This document shows, piece after piece, positions 1-8,351 of a stretch of DNA of 64,000 bases (the stretch's first letter is position 1; every line of letters starts with the position of its first letter). The stretch is from Nocardia suismassiliense (GTDB lineage Bacteria; Actinomycetota; Actinomycetes; Mycobacteriales; Mycobacteriaceae). The stretch spans positions 3,358,802-3,422,801 of the forward strand of contig NZ_LT985361.1 of assembly GCF_900269665.1 (NCBI RefSeq). The letters run 5' to 3'. The position numbers and the translations under genes were made by a program. The notes under the pieces were generated by a model. That model was not told the DNA's origin. It did no database searches and saw only the letters and a program-made list of their open reading frames with translations.

Positions 1-1111
1 TTGTGGGTCGCGGCTGGGGGCTGGTCGGCACCGGGATGGTGGGCACCTTCGGGAGGGCCGGGGCCGGGCAGAAGACACCGCAGGGGATCGGTGCTCGTCC
101 GGGGATGTTGATCGTTACCCGGATCTTCAGTTGCAGGATGGCCCTGGGCGTTTGGGGATCCGTGGTGGAGGTGGTGTCCGGTGTGTCCGCGGGCGGGGGA
201 TCGGTTGTCGCTTCGGGTGCAAGCGTTTCTTCCGGTGGCGCAGCGGGATCGGCGACGACGGTCTCGCCGACGCTCATGCTCGACCCGGCGCCTTCGGGCA
301 TACCACCGTCGGGGGTGCTGTCCGGGATGGGGGCGAGCTCGCCTTGGGCGGGGGCGCCGCCGGTCTTGTAGGCGTTGGACCAGCTGAGGACCTTGGACGC
401 GTACTCGAGCGAATTGTTGTAGCGCAACACCGCGCGGAGCTCTTGCTTCTGGTCGCGCATATCCAGATCGCCGGAGCACAGGTATTTGCCTGCACCGAGT
501 ACGGCGTCGAAGATGTTGTTGGGGTCGGTGTTTCGGTCACCGTTGCCGTCGGCGGCGTACATCGCCCACGTGCCGGGCAGGAATTGCATCGGCCCGACGG
601 CGCGCACATACCCGCCGTCGGCGGCGGGGATGATTTCGTTGCCGGGCAGCGTGCCGTCCAGTGCGGGACCGTAGATGATGCCGCGGGTGGTGCCTTCGGC
701 GTCGGTGCGCCCGTTGCCCGCGTGGTTGGACTCGATTTTGCCGATGCCGGCCAGCAGATGCCACGACATCCCGCAGTTGGGCGTCGACGACTGCAAGCTG
801 AGTTCGGCGTTGCGGTAGGCGGCGAGCGCGATCTCGGGGATGCCGCGGGTCGGCACGTTGGGCAGGTCGACGTTGTGCAGCGGGACGGTGCCGTCGACCA
901 GCGATTCCTCATCGAGTGGCGGCGTAATCAGTTGCTGCTGAGTGGGTTCCGGCCCGATGATGATCGATTGATCGGTCCCCGGATCGGCGGTGCCGATGGA
1001 CGACGCGAGCAGTCCGTCGGGGGTGCGTGGCGTGGTGTGCGCGGCCGATCCCGACAGCACCAACCCGGTCAATACCAGCGCGGACACGGCAGTTGGTCCA
1101 GATATTCGCAT
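1..1111 (-). CDS. Secreted lytic murein transglycosylase, 3' end missing
   Basis: The minus-strand frame from the ATG at 1111 stays open to the window edge (about 370 codons), so the C-terminus is missing. It begins with a short signal-peptide-like segment (MRISGPTAVSALVLTGLVLSG). An SLT/MltB-type domain follows at about residues 95-235: LLAGIGKIESNHAGNGRTD carries the expected catalytic Glu, and RAVGPMQFLPGTW is the family's second motif. The rest is a Pro/Thr/Ala-rich tail. Such enzymes cut the MurNAc-GlcNAc bond of peptidoglycan outside the membrane. GAGGG lies a suitable distance before the start. The overlapping long plus-strand frame lacks recognisable motifs and is a shadow. The family is fairly sure; the exact subfamily is not. 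Confidence 0.85.
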   Translation of the reverse strand, partial: MRISGPTAVSALVLTGLVLSGSAAHTTPRTPDGLLASSIGTADPGTDQSIIIGPEPTQQQLITPPLDEESLVDGTVPLHNVDLPNVPTRGIPEIALAAYRNAELSLQSSTPNCGMSWHLLAGIGKIESNHAGNGRTDAEGTTRGIIYGPALDGTLPGNEIIPAADGGYVRAVGPMQFLPGTWAMYAADGNGDRNTDPNNIFDAVLGAGKYLCSGDLDMRDQKQELRAVLRYNNSLEYASKVLSWSNAYKTGGAPAQGELAPIPDSTPDGGMPEGAGSSMSVGETVVADPAAPPEETLAPEATTDPPPADTPDTTSTTDPQTPRAILQLKIRVTINIPGRAPIPCGVFCPAPALPKVPTIPVPTSPQPRPT

Positions 1112-1449
1112 CGGCGCACCAATCCCTCGGGAGGTCGAGCGCGGCGGTGTCCTGCGGTACCGCCGCCGCGAGTTCCGATCATCCGTAATCGACGGAAGTC
1201 GTTGCCGGGCGCGAAAATTTCCTACCGCCGATGTCCGAACAACCGGGGTGAATCATGGCACGAAAAAACCACCCGGAGCTCCCCAGTAGAAGTGGGGAAA
1301 TTATCGGCCGACGAACTGTCGGCCATCCGGATCAAGTGTTCATTGAATGGTAATTCGCCCTATATCCCCAGTTGGGAAGGTCCCCACTCAGATCTTGCAC
1401 GCTGCCCCATACTTCTGTGTGCCCCCTCGAGTTGTACCGGAGGTACGCT
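1112..1449. other. Divergent intergenic region, transglycosylase / hexosaminidase
   Basis: These 338 bases separate two divergently transcribed genes and should hold both promoters. Several short inverted stretches can be seen (for example around 1365-1385), but none is long enough to call. No RNA gene or convincing small reading frame was seen. Confidence 0.5.
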
Positions 1450-3036
1450 ATGCGGAAGTTCCTATATCCCTTTGCATTCGGCGCAGTCGTGGCTTTGACC
1501 ACGCTCGTCATGCCCGGCTCGGCAGGTAACGCCGCCGACAATCCACAAGCAACAGAACGCGGTGTCACCGATATCGTGCCGGTCCCCGTCGAAGCCAGGC
1601 CGGACCCCGGCTCGAACTTCAAGCTGACCGCCGAGACCGTGATCCGCGCCGAACATCAGGCCAAGGATGTCGGGAACTACCTGGCCGGTCTGCTCCGGCC
1701 CGCCACGGGTTTTCCAGTACCGGTGGTCGATCAATACGACCTCGGCAAGAAGTCCGCGATCACCCTGGAACTCGGCGACGCCGGTTCCCGCGTCGGTGAT
1801 CAGGGGTATCAGCTGCACGTGACCAAAAACGGGGTCAAGCTGAAGGCCAACACCACCGACGGGCTGTTCGGCGGCGTGCAGTCGCTGCGCCAGCTGTTCC
1901 CGGCGGATATCAACAAAACGACTGTGCAGAAACGGGATTGGACGGTCTCGGGCGGAAAAGTGCTCGACTACCCGCGTTTCCGCCAGCGCGGCGCGATGCT
2001 CGACGTGGCTCGGCATTTCTTCAAGCCGGATCAGGTCAAGCGCTACATCGACCAGATCGCCCAGTACAAAATCAACACCCTGCACCTGCACCTGACCGAC
2101 GATCAGGGCTGGCGCATCGAGATCAAGAGCTGGCCCCGGCTGGCCGAGATCGGCGGCCAAACCGCGGTGGGTGGTGACCCGGGTGGCTACTACACCCAGG
2201 AGCAGTACAAGGACATCGTGAATTACGCGGCGTCCCGGCACATTACGGTGATCCCGGAGATCGATATGCCGGGCCACACCAATGCCGCGCAGGCGTCGTA
2301 CGGCGAATTGAACTGCGACGGTAAGCCGGTGCCGCCACGCACCGATATCGAGGTCGGCTACAGCTCGCTGTGCATCGGCCTGCCCATCACCTACAAGTTC
2401 GTCGAGGATGTCATCCGCGAGGTCGCGGCGATGACCCCCGGCAAGTACATCCACATCGGCGGTGACGAGGCGCACGCGACCTCCGACGCCGACTACAAGA
2501 CCTTCTTCGACAAGGTCACCCCGATGCTGGCCACCTATGACAAGAAGGCGCAGGGCTGGCACAACATCGTGGTGACCAACCCGCCGACCTCGGCCATCCC
2601 GCAGTACTGGGATCCCGCCAGGAGCAACGCCGATGTCGCGGCAGCGGCCAAGCGCGGCAACAAGATCCTGATGTCGCCGGCCAACAAGGCGTACCTGGAT
2701 ATGAAGTACAACAAGGACACCAAGCTCGGTCTGCAATGGGCGGGCCTGGTCGAGGTGAAGGATTCCTACGACTGGGATCCGGCCACCTTCCTGCCCGGCG
2801 TCACGGAGAACCAGCTGGCCGGTGTGGAGGCGCCGCTGTGGTCGGAGACCCTGCGGACCAGCGCCGACATCGAATACATGGCGTTCCCCAGGCTTTCGGG
2901 CATCGCCGAGATCGGCTGGTCGCCCGCGGCGACGCACAACTGGGACAAGTATCGGGCGCGGCTCGCCAAACAGGGCCCGATCTGGACCGCGCAGGGCATC
3001 AACTTCTACCGCTCCCCGCAGGTGGATTGGAAATAG
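1450..3036 (+). CDS. Secreted beta-N-acetylhexosaminidase (GH20)
   Basis: This is a 528-residue secreted glycoside hydrolase that should release terminal GlcNAc/GalNAc from chitooligosaccharides or glycans. The signal peptide is MRKFLYPFAFGAVVALTTL and is followed by an Ala-rich cleavage region. A GH20b-like N-terminal domain (about 40-175) precedes the TIM barrel. The barrel opens with YPRFRQRGAMLDVARHFF and contains LHLTDDQGWR and HIGGDEAH, whose Asp339-Glu340 pair is the catalytic pair of the family. The ATG at 1450 is chosen because GGAGG lies just upstream and the signal peptide starts there; an in-frame start at 1372 would spoil the signal peptide. Substrate specificity cannot be read from the sequence. 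Confidence 0.92.
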   Translation: MRKFLYPFAFGAVVALTTLVMPGSAGNAADNPQATERGVTDIVPVPVEARPDPGSNFKLTAETVIRAEHQAKDVGNYLAGLLRPATGFPVPVVDQYDLGKKSAITLELGDAGSRVGDQGYQLHVTKNGVKLKANTTDGLFGGVQSLRQLFPADINKTTVQKRDWTVSGGKVLDYPRFRQRGAMLDVARHFFKPDQVKRYIDQIAQYKINTLHLHLTDDQGWRIEIKSWPRLAEIGGQTAVGGDPGGYYTQEQYKDIVNYAASRHITVIPEIDMPGHTNAAQASYGELNCDGKPVPPRTDIEVGYSSLCIGLPITYKFVEDVIREVAAMTPGKYIHIGGDEAHATSDADYKTFFDKVTPMLATYDKKAQGWHNIVVTNPPTSAIPQYWDPARSNADVAAAAKRGNKILMSPANKAYLDMKYNKDTKLGLQWAGLVEVKDSYDWDPATFLPGVTENQLAGVEAPLWSETLRTSADIEYMAFPRLSGIAEIGWSPAATHNWDKYRARLAKQGPIWTAQGINFYRSPQVDWK

Positions 3037-3050
3037 CCCGCGCAACACAA

Positions 3051-3075
3051 CCATCCGAAAAACATTCTCGGATGG
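3051..3075 (+). terminator. Hairpin downstream of the hexosaminidase gene
   Basis: CCATCCGA and TCGGATGG form a perfect 8-bp stem around a 9-base loop, 14 bases after the stop codon. There is no strong T tract. A transcription terminator is the likeliest role. Confidence 0.6.
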
Positions 3076-3150
3076 CTAGATAACCCATCGCAATTCGGAT
3101 CGGCCGGATTACAGGATCGTCCCCAGCGAACGATCCGGAAGGAGTTCGAG

Positions 3151-4293
3151 GTGTCGCCTTACAGAAGAACTTTCATTGCTTGCCTCGCGCTGCTAGCCGG
3201 ACTGGGGACGGTCCTCACCCCGGCCACCGTGGCTGCCCAACCGGACGCCGCGGCGGTCGACACCGACGGTGACGGATTGCCCGATACCTGGGAGAAGAAC
3301 GGCTACGACGCCAACGGCGACGGCACGATCGACGTGGACCTGCCCAAGATGGGCGCGAATCCGAACCACAAGGACATCTTCGTCGAGATGGACTACATGA
3401 ACGGGCGCCTGCCGACCACCCCGGCCCTGGACCGAGTCGTCGCGGTCTTCGCCAATGCGCCGGTCACCAACCCCGACGGCCGCAACGGGATCTCGATCCA
3501 CCTGGACGCGGGCAACGCCAGGGGCACCGCCTACGATCTCGGCGGCGGCAACCAGGTGCCCTACGACAACGATCTGTCCCCGGTGGACAGCCAGGTCGCG
3601 GCGATCAAACGCAGCAACTTCGCCGCGGTGCGGGCCCGGGTGTTCCACTACATGATCTGGGCGGATTCCTACAACGGCGGTTGCAGCAGCGGTATCTCGC
3701 TGGGTATCCCGGCGGACACCTTCGTCGTCTCGCTCGGCCCGAAGTGCAATTGGAATCCCGGTGACGACGGCAACGTCGGCACGTTCATCCACGAACTGGG
3801 GCACAACCTCGGCCTGAAACACGGTGGCGTGGACCACGTCAACTACAAGCCGAACTACCTCAGCGTGATGAACTACAGCTTCCAGTTCTCGGGCGTGCCC
3901 AAGACCGACGGCACCTCGAACTTCGGCTACTCGGGCGTGAATCCGCCTGCGCTGAACGAGAACTCGCTGCAGGAGCGGCAGGGCCTCGGGCCGGTGGCCG
4001 CGGGCTGGCGGACGGTGTACTTCTGCCCGGACAACACCCGCAAGCGGACCGGTGCGGCGGACCAGCCGATCGACTGGAACTGCAACGGCAGCATCCAGAC
4101 CTCCGGCGTGCGGACCAGCGTCAACAATGACCGGAACTACACCTCGCTGCAGGCCCAGAACAACTGGGCCTCAGTGGTTTACGACGGTGGCAACGTCGGT
4201 CAGGACTCCGTCGAAACCCGGCGGCTCCCGGAGCAGTCGCCGGAGGAGATGACCAAGGAGGAGTTCGACCGGATGCAACACGTGCACGAGTAA
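3151..4293 (+). CDS. Secreted zinc metalloprotease (metzincin-type)
   Basis: This 380-residue protein starts with a signal peptide (MSPYRRTFIACLALLAGLG, cleavage near AAQPDA). An EF-hand-like calcium motif DTDGDGLPDTWE follows at about residues 37-48. The catalytic motif HELGHNLGLKH gives zinc ligands His214, His218 and His224 and catalytic Glu215. The later VMNYSFQF matches a metzincin Met-turn. It is probably secreted and acts on extracellular proteins. GTG at 3151 is chosen because AAGGAG lies six bases upstream. The gene follows the hexosaminidase after a terminator-like hairpin, so it probably has its own promoter. The peptidase family number and substrate are unknown. Confidence 0.85.
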   Translation: MSPYRRTFIACLALLAGLGTVLTPATVAAQPDAAAVDTDGDGLPDTWEKNGYDANGDGTIDVDLPKMGANPNHKDIFVEMDYMNGRLPTTPALDRVVAVFANAPVTNPDGRNGISIHLDAGNARGTAYDLGGGNQVPYDNDLSPVDSQVAAIKRSNFAAVRARVFHYMIWADSYNGGCSSGISLGIPADTFVVSLGPKCNWNPGDDGNVGTFIHELGHNLGLKHGGVDHVNYKPNYLSVMNYSFQFSGVPKTDGTSNFGYSGVNPPALNENSLQERQGLGPVAAGWRTVYFCPDNTRKRTGAADQPIDWNCNGSIQTSGVRTSVNNDRNYTSLQAQNNWASVVYDGGNVGQDSVETRRLPEQSPEEMTKEEFDRMQHVHE

Positions 4294-4308
4294 CGTTCTC
4301 CGTCATGC

Positions 4309-4357
4309 GAATTCCCGGCGGTGCCACCTCGGAAAGAGGCCGCACCGCCGGGAATTC
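4309..4357. terminator. Strong bidirectional terminator
   Basis: A perfect 16-bp inverted repeat (GAATTCCCGGCGGTGC and its complement) encloses a 17-base loop that holds a further CCTC/GAGG pairing. It lies between two convergent genes, 16 bases after one stop and 17 bases before the other, so it can serve both. Confidence 0.85.
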
Positions 4358-4373
4358 CGCTGTCACAACGAGA

Positions 4374-4643
4374 TCAGCGGGCCACCCGGTCGGTGGTCTG
4401 CCGATTCTTCGCGAACATCGCCAGTACCGCGGTCAGCACGGCGCCGACGACACCGCCGCCAGCGACTTGCCCGATGACCTGCCCGAGATCCAGACCCGAG
4501 CCGGTCGCCGCCTGGATGATCGCGCCGGTGACACCGCCACCGACGGCACCCGCGGCAGTATTGCCGACGGGACCCAAGCCTTTACCCGCGCCGGCCATGT
4601 TCCCGCCGACCAGACCACCTAGTACACCCAACAACCATTCCAT
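4374..4643 (-). CDS. Small Gly/Ala-rich membrane protein
   Basis: This 89-residue protein is dominated by Gly, Ala and Val (GGLVGGNMAGAGKGLGPVGN, then two hydrophobic stretches) and ends in a basic tail. It resembles glycine-zipper or holin-like small membrane proteins. A good ribosome site (AAAGGAA) lies seven bases before the ATG, and the gene sits between a terminator and the LGFP gene on the same strand, so it is probably real. It could be co-transcribed with the LGFP gene upstream (33-base gap). Function is unknown. Confidence 0.7.
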   Translation of the reverse strand: MEWLLGVLGGLVGGNMAGAGKGLGPVGNTAAGAVGGGVTGAIIQAATGSGLDLGQVIGQVAGGGVVGAVLTAVLAMFAKNRQTTDRVAR

Positions 4644-4676
4644 TGTCGTTCCTTTCCCTGGTGGAGTGTTACCGGT

Positions 4677-5681
4677 CTAGCGGCGCGTAGTAGGTGCGTC
4701 GCGGTGCATCTCATGTGCCCCTGAGACATTCGCGGTACCGCGCTGTCCGGTGGCTGTCGCGTCGGTGCGCGACGGTGTGAACCCTTGTCGGCCCGCCGCC
4801 GTTGCCGACGTCCCGGGGGTGGGGGCGCCGCGCATGGTCGTGGTGTCCGCCCGGCGCCTGCCGAGCATGGCGAGCAGCCCGCCTACGACGGCGGTGATGG
4901 CCAAACCGATGGGGATGCCCCACCACCGGTTGATGCCGGACCCGTCGGAGTCGGTCGTCCCCTCGATGTCGGGGTTCGGCACTGGGTTCGGTACCGCGAC
5001 GTCAGGTGCGTCCGCGCGGAATCCCGGTAGGGACGCGGCTAGCTCCGGCGGCTGTGTGGCCAGCCCGTTGTTCTCCGACCACTTGATCTCGGTGCCGCCG
5101 GGGCCCTCGAAGTTGGCCGTCGCGACGCCGTCATCGACGGTCATGTCCGAGCGCGGGTAACCGAAAGGCCCGGTGACGCCGCCGCTTTCGCGCCATGCGT
5201 CGAGCACCTTGCCCTTGAGGGTCCAGGCGCCCGTTTCGGGCTTCCAGTAGATCGCGGCTCCGCCGGGCTCGGCGAAGTCGTTGTATCGGCCGACGCCGTC
5301 GCCCGCGCCGGACTCATCGTTGGTGGGGAAACTCAGCGGGCCGCTCGGTCCGCCCAGCGACTTGTACTTGACGAGGATTTCGCCGTACATCGCCTTGGCC
5401 CCGGTGTTCGGCGAGTAGTAGATGACACCGCCCTGGTAGGCGCGTTCGGCACCACCGGCGACATCGGTGGCCGGGCCGAGCGGGGCGCCCAGGAAGGATC
5501 CCGAGCCGCCGAACTCGGCGTAGTGCGCGTCGATCGCATTGACCGCGTCCGCGGACGGGTCGGCTACCGCCGGAGCTGCGGTCCCGGCCAGTAGCCCCGA
5601 AGCGAGTAGGGCCAGCACGTTGACCGTGAGAGACGTGCGGCGCCGGTTCTTTCCTCGATGGGTATCCAACATTTCAGGCAT
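4677..5681 (-). CDS. LGFP-repeat cell-wall protein with C-terminal membrane anchor
   Basis: This 334-residue exported protein has a signal peptide (LTVNVLALLASGLLAGTAAPAVA). Three to four LGFP-type repeats (FLGAPLGPATDV, GPLSFPTNDESG, GPFGYPRSDMTV) span about residues 45-215, each with a Gly-rich or aromatic core such as GGVIYYSP and GGAAIYWKPETGAW. A proline-rich linker, one membrane helix (IPIGLAITAVVGGLLAML) and a basic, disordered cytoplasmic tail follow. LGFP repeats are typical of mycolic-acid bacteria, where they are thought to bind the cell wall, so this gene also points to the host group. GAGGAG precedes the ATG; a second ATG three codons later is possible. Confidence 0.85.
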   Translation of the reverse strand: MPEMLDTHRGKNRRRTSLTVNVLALLASGLLAGTAAPAVADPSADAVNAIDAHYAEFGGSGSFLGAPLGPATDVAGGAERAYQGGVIYYSPNTGAKAMYGEILVKYKSLGGPSGPLSFPTNDESGAGDGVGRYNDFAEPGGAAIYWKPETGAWTLKGKVLDAWRESGGVTGPFGYPRSDMTVDDGVATANFEGPGGTEIKWSENNGLATQPPELAASLPGFRADAPDVAVPNPVPNPDIEGTTDSDGSGINRWWGIPIGLAITAVVGGLLAMLGRRRADTTTMRGAPTPGTSATAAGRQGFTPSRTDATATGQRGTANVSGAHEMHRDAPTTRR

Positions 5682-6300
5682 GATCTCCTCGATTCGTCAG
5701 TGCGATGCGCGAGCCGACAAAGCGCGGCCGGTCCGCCGCTGTGCCTTCGACCTGGACGTGATCGGTGGTGAGGGTCGCGCTTGCCCGAAACTCCCGGTGT
5801 ATTGCCCCGGGTAAAGGCTGATTCCGGCTGTTATCCCGTCCTGGTCGAACTCGGACTGTCGGTTGGCGATATCAGCGTTGCGCTCCTGTATTCGTAGTGT
5901 ATTCCCGCCCGCGTAATGGCACGGTCGATCAGCTACAGCCGGGCAATTCCCCTGTTGGAGCGGCGTCAAACATGGTTTTCGCTGGAAATCAGTGGTTGAC
6001 CGCCCCGGATGCGGGAAATCGGCGGTCGAATGCCGCCGGGTCAGTTACTGCGGTGTGGCCATCGAGCGGCCCGTCAGCGCGCCATTACGCGGGAATAGCG
6101 GCGTCGGTAGTACCGCTGCGCGAGAAGCAGCAAGGGAACCACCACTCGCCAGCGTCCGCTCGGCGCGGATTTCGACAAGGCCGAACTGTATCGGTTCCCC
6201 GCCGAGCCCGCCGCTGTCGGACGTTCAGCGGATACCCAGCTCGGCCCGCGACGGCGACCATGACTGCATGGGTAGACCACAACGGGGAGTGTGACTTTCG
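5682..6300. other. Gene-poor intergenic stretch
   Basis: About 620 bases hold no reading frame with both a plausible start and family features; the frames that cross it are compositionally poor shadows. It must contain the LGFP gene promoter (minus strand) and that of the small gene at 6301. No RNA gene or strong hairpin was recognised. Confidence 0.5.
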
Positions 6301-6441
6301 ATGGATCTGCTGGTCATCCTGGTCGGACTGGCGATCGGCGCGACGATCGTCTGGGGCGCCACCAGTTTCTGTGCCGAGGGCGTCTATCGGCGCAACCATT
6401 CGGACCGGACACCGCACGGCGACGACAAGGGCGGCCGATAG
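6301..6441 (+). CDS. Small single-pass membrane protein
   Basis: This 46-residue reading frame starts MDLLVILVGLAIGATIVWGA, a single membrane helix, and ends in a hydrophilic tail (RRNHSDRTPHGDDKGGR). GGGGAG lies about eleven bases before the ATG. The stop is two bases before the next ATG, which suggests an operon with the 109-residue gene downstream. No function is known. Confidence 0.5.
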   Translation: MDLLVILVGLAIGATIVWGATSFCAEGVYRRNHSDRTPHGDDKGGR

Positions 6442-6443
6442 GG

Positions 6444-6773
6444 ATGGATGTCGTCATCGAGATGCTCGTCGCCTGGTCGTTGGGCCGGGTGCGCCGGGCC
6501 GGGATGCGCGTCAACGGCCTCACCGATCAGGCCCTCGACCTCGCGGTCGATCGGGTCTGGAATGTGGTGGTCGGCAAGCTCGGTGCCGATCCGACGATCG
6601 GGCGGTTGATCGCCGAGGCGCGGACCGGCGAGCTGTCGTCGCGGGCCCGGGCGGCTGCCGAACGTTCGCTGAGCGCGGCAGCCGTGGTGGATCCGCGGTT
6701 CGCCGAGGCGCTGCGGCAGGCGGTGGCCGGGGTGGTGACGCCCGGCAGCACCCGGCGTCGACGGTGGTGGTGA
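6444..6773 (+). CDS. Hypothetical protein, alpha-helical
   Basis: This 109-residue protein is not recognised. It is Ala/Arg-rich and predicted helical (RRAGMRVNGLTDQALDLAVD, then ARAAAERSLSAAAVVDPRFA), resembling short actinobacterial hypothetical proteins with no assigned role. It starts two bases after the small membrane protein gene. Its last codons (VVTPGSTRRRRWW) lie inside a 35-base tandem repeat that continues past the stop, so the C-terminus may vary between strains. Confidence 0.6.
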   Translation: MDVVIEMLVAWSLGRVRRAGMRVNGLTDQALDLAVDRVWNVVVGKLGADPTIGRLIAEARTGELSSRARAAAERSLSAAAVVDPRFAEALRQAVAGVVTPGSTRRRRWW

Positions 6774-6876
6774 CGCCAGGAGGTACCCGGCGCTGACGGT
6801 GGTGGTGACGCTCGGCGGTACCCGGCCCCGACGTGGTGGTGACGCCGGGCAGCATCCGGCGTCGGTGGTGGTGAAT
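6731..6876. repeat. 35-bp imperfect tandem repeat, about four copies
   Basis: The word GGTGGTGACG recurs at 6731, 6766, 6801 and 6835, and a variant ending GAAT occurs at 6867. The period is therefore 35, 35, 34 and 32 bases. Each unit also carries a CGG(C/T)RGYAYCCGGC core. The array covers the 3' end of the upstream gene and the following spacer. Confidence 0.85.
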
Positions 6877-6982
6877 CCGCTCGACGGCGGCGACAGGTCT
6901 GCTAAATTCTCGTAACCGGCGGTACCGGGTTAATTGAACCGCGTCTGCCGGGCGGTACCAGACATCGTCGTTGGGAGTTGCC

Positions 6983-8191
6983 GTGACCAGAGCGGGCACC
7001 GTTGCCGCGTTCGACCGCACCACCCGCCGGTCCGGCACCATCGAGCGGCTGCTCGCGGATGCGATCGCGCTGGTCGACGGGTTCTCCACGCAGTCGCCGG
7101 TGTACGACGGGCTACCCAGCTCGCTGGTCGACGCCGACTTCGTCCCGGCCGCCGAGTTGAATGTGCGGCTGTTCTTCCAGTTCTGGCTCGACGGGAACGA
7201 GCCGTGCGAGGACGATACCCGGCCGCTGGTCGAACGTGCGGTCTCGCTGGTGCACGACGGAATGCCGCTGGACGAGGTGCTGCGCAACTATCGGGCCGCC
7301 GTCGACTTCCTCTGGTCGCAGCTGCCGACCACGGCGTCGCCGGCCGGCCGGGCGGCGCTGGCCGAGATCGGCCGCCCGCTGTCGGAGTACCTCTCGCTGA
7401 TGACGGCGCGCATCGCGGTCGCCTGCATCGAGGATGCCCGGCGGCGGCCGTGGGACGAGCTGGAACGCAGGCGCGGAATCGTCGACGCCCTACTGGCCGG
7501 GCGGGATCCGGTCGATTGGATGGGTGATCCGGCCGTGCCGGTCGCGGACGCGTTCGTGGTCACTGTGATCCGGCCCGGCGACCCGGGCCCCGGCACGCTC
7601 ACCGATCTGCGGCAGCGGATCCACGATCTGCCCGGTGCGTTCCTGCGCCGCGATATCCGTGGCTGGACCGCGCTGATTCCTATCGGTCCGGACGGGGACA
7701 GCTCGGCGGTGATCGAGCAGCTGTCGGCGCGGTTGGCGCCCGGGTTCGCCAGGGAGACACCGCCATTGCTGTGGATCGGCGTCTCGCCCGCGCCGACCCG
7801 TGCGGCCATTCCGGCCGCTCTCTCGGAGGCCAGGGTGGTCGCAGAGCTCGGCCGCTGCCTCACCCGCAGCGAAATCATCTGCCGTCGGCAGGATCTGCGG
7901 ATGGAGTACGCGGTGGCGGTCGACGCGTCGGTGCGCACCGAGTTGGCCTCGGTGCTGGCGCCGCTCGCGGATCAACCGGTATTGGCGGAGACGCTCGGCG
8001 TTTTCTTCGCGAACGAGTGCAATCAGAATGCCGCGGCGCGGCTATTGTTCGTGCACCGCAATACGATTACCTATCGGTTGGCGCGGATAGCCGAACTCAC
8101 CGGATACGACCCGCAGCGCCCGACGGAAGCGATGACATTGTCGGCGGCGCGGACCGCGCAACTCTTGGAATCCAAGGGCTTCTCGGCCTGA
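6983..8191 (+). CDS. PucR-type transcriptional regulator
   Basis: This 402-residue regulator has a variable N-terminal sensor part (RsbT co-antagonist/RsbRD-like helices to about residue 180), a GGDEF-like middle, and the C-terminal PucR helix-turn-helix (ECNQNAAARLLFVHRNTITY followed by RLARIAELTGYD, about 345-385). GTG at 6983 is chosen because GGGAG lies five bases upstream; an in-frame TTG four codons earlier is less likely. No adjacent target gene is obvious: the next gene, a lipase, lies 160 bases downstream and may be the target, but this is inference only. Confidence 0.85.
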   Translation: MTRAGTVAAFDRTTRRSGTIERLLADAIALVDGFSTQSPVYDGLPSSLVDADFVPAAELNVRLFFQFWLDGNEPCEDDTRPLVERAVSLVHDGMPLDEVLRNYRAAVDFLWSQLPTTASPAGRAALAEIGRPLSEYLSLMTARIAVACIEDARRRPWDELERRRGIVDALLAGRDPVDWMGDPAVPVADAFVVTVIRPGDPGPGTLTDLRQRIHDLPGAFLRRDIRGWTALIPIGPDGDSSAVIEQLSARLAPGFARETPPLLWIGVSPAPTRAAIPAALSEARVVAELGRCLTRSEIICRRQDLRMEYAVAVDASVRTELASVLAPLADQPVLAETLGVFFANECNQNAAARLLFVHRNTITYRLARIAELTGYDPQRPTEAMTLSAARTAQLLESKGFSA

Positions 8192-8351
8192 TTTCGTGGA
8201 CCGAGTCATGGGCGACCGGCTCCGGGCGCTATGGATGTGCACAACTGCCGCGGCGGGGACTCTGTTTGTTTGTCGATAGCGAGACGGACGCGCACGGGAG
8301 TGTACTGACTCGAGTTCGGTTTGCCGGTCACACATGACGAGACGAGGGTGC

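Noticed and set aside
131..1498. Long plus-strand frame over the transglycosylase
   Set aside because: It is antisense to a clear lytic transglycosylase frame and lacks family features.
1462..3054. Long minus-strand frame over the hexosaminidase
   Set aside because: Antisense to a GH20 gene with clear catalytic motifs; high-GC codon use keeps the opposite frame open.
5682..6300. Possible RNA gene or small peptide in the long spacer
   Set aside because: No conserved-looking hairpin, tRNA shape or ribosome site was found.
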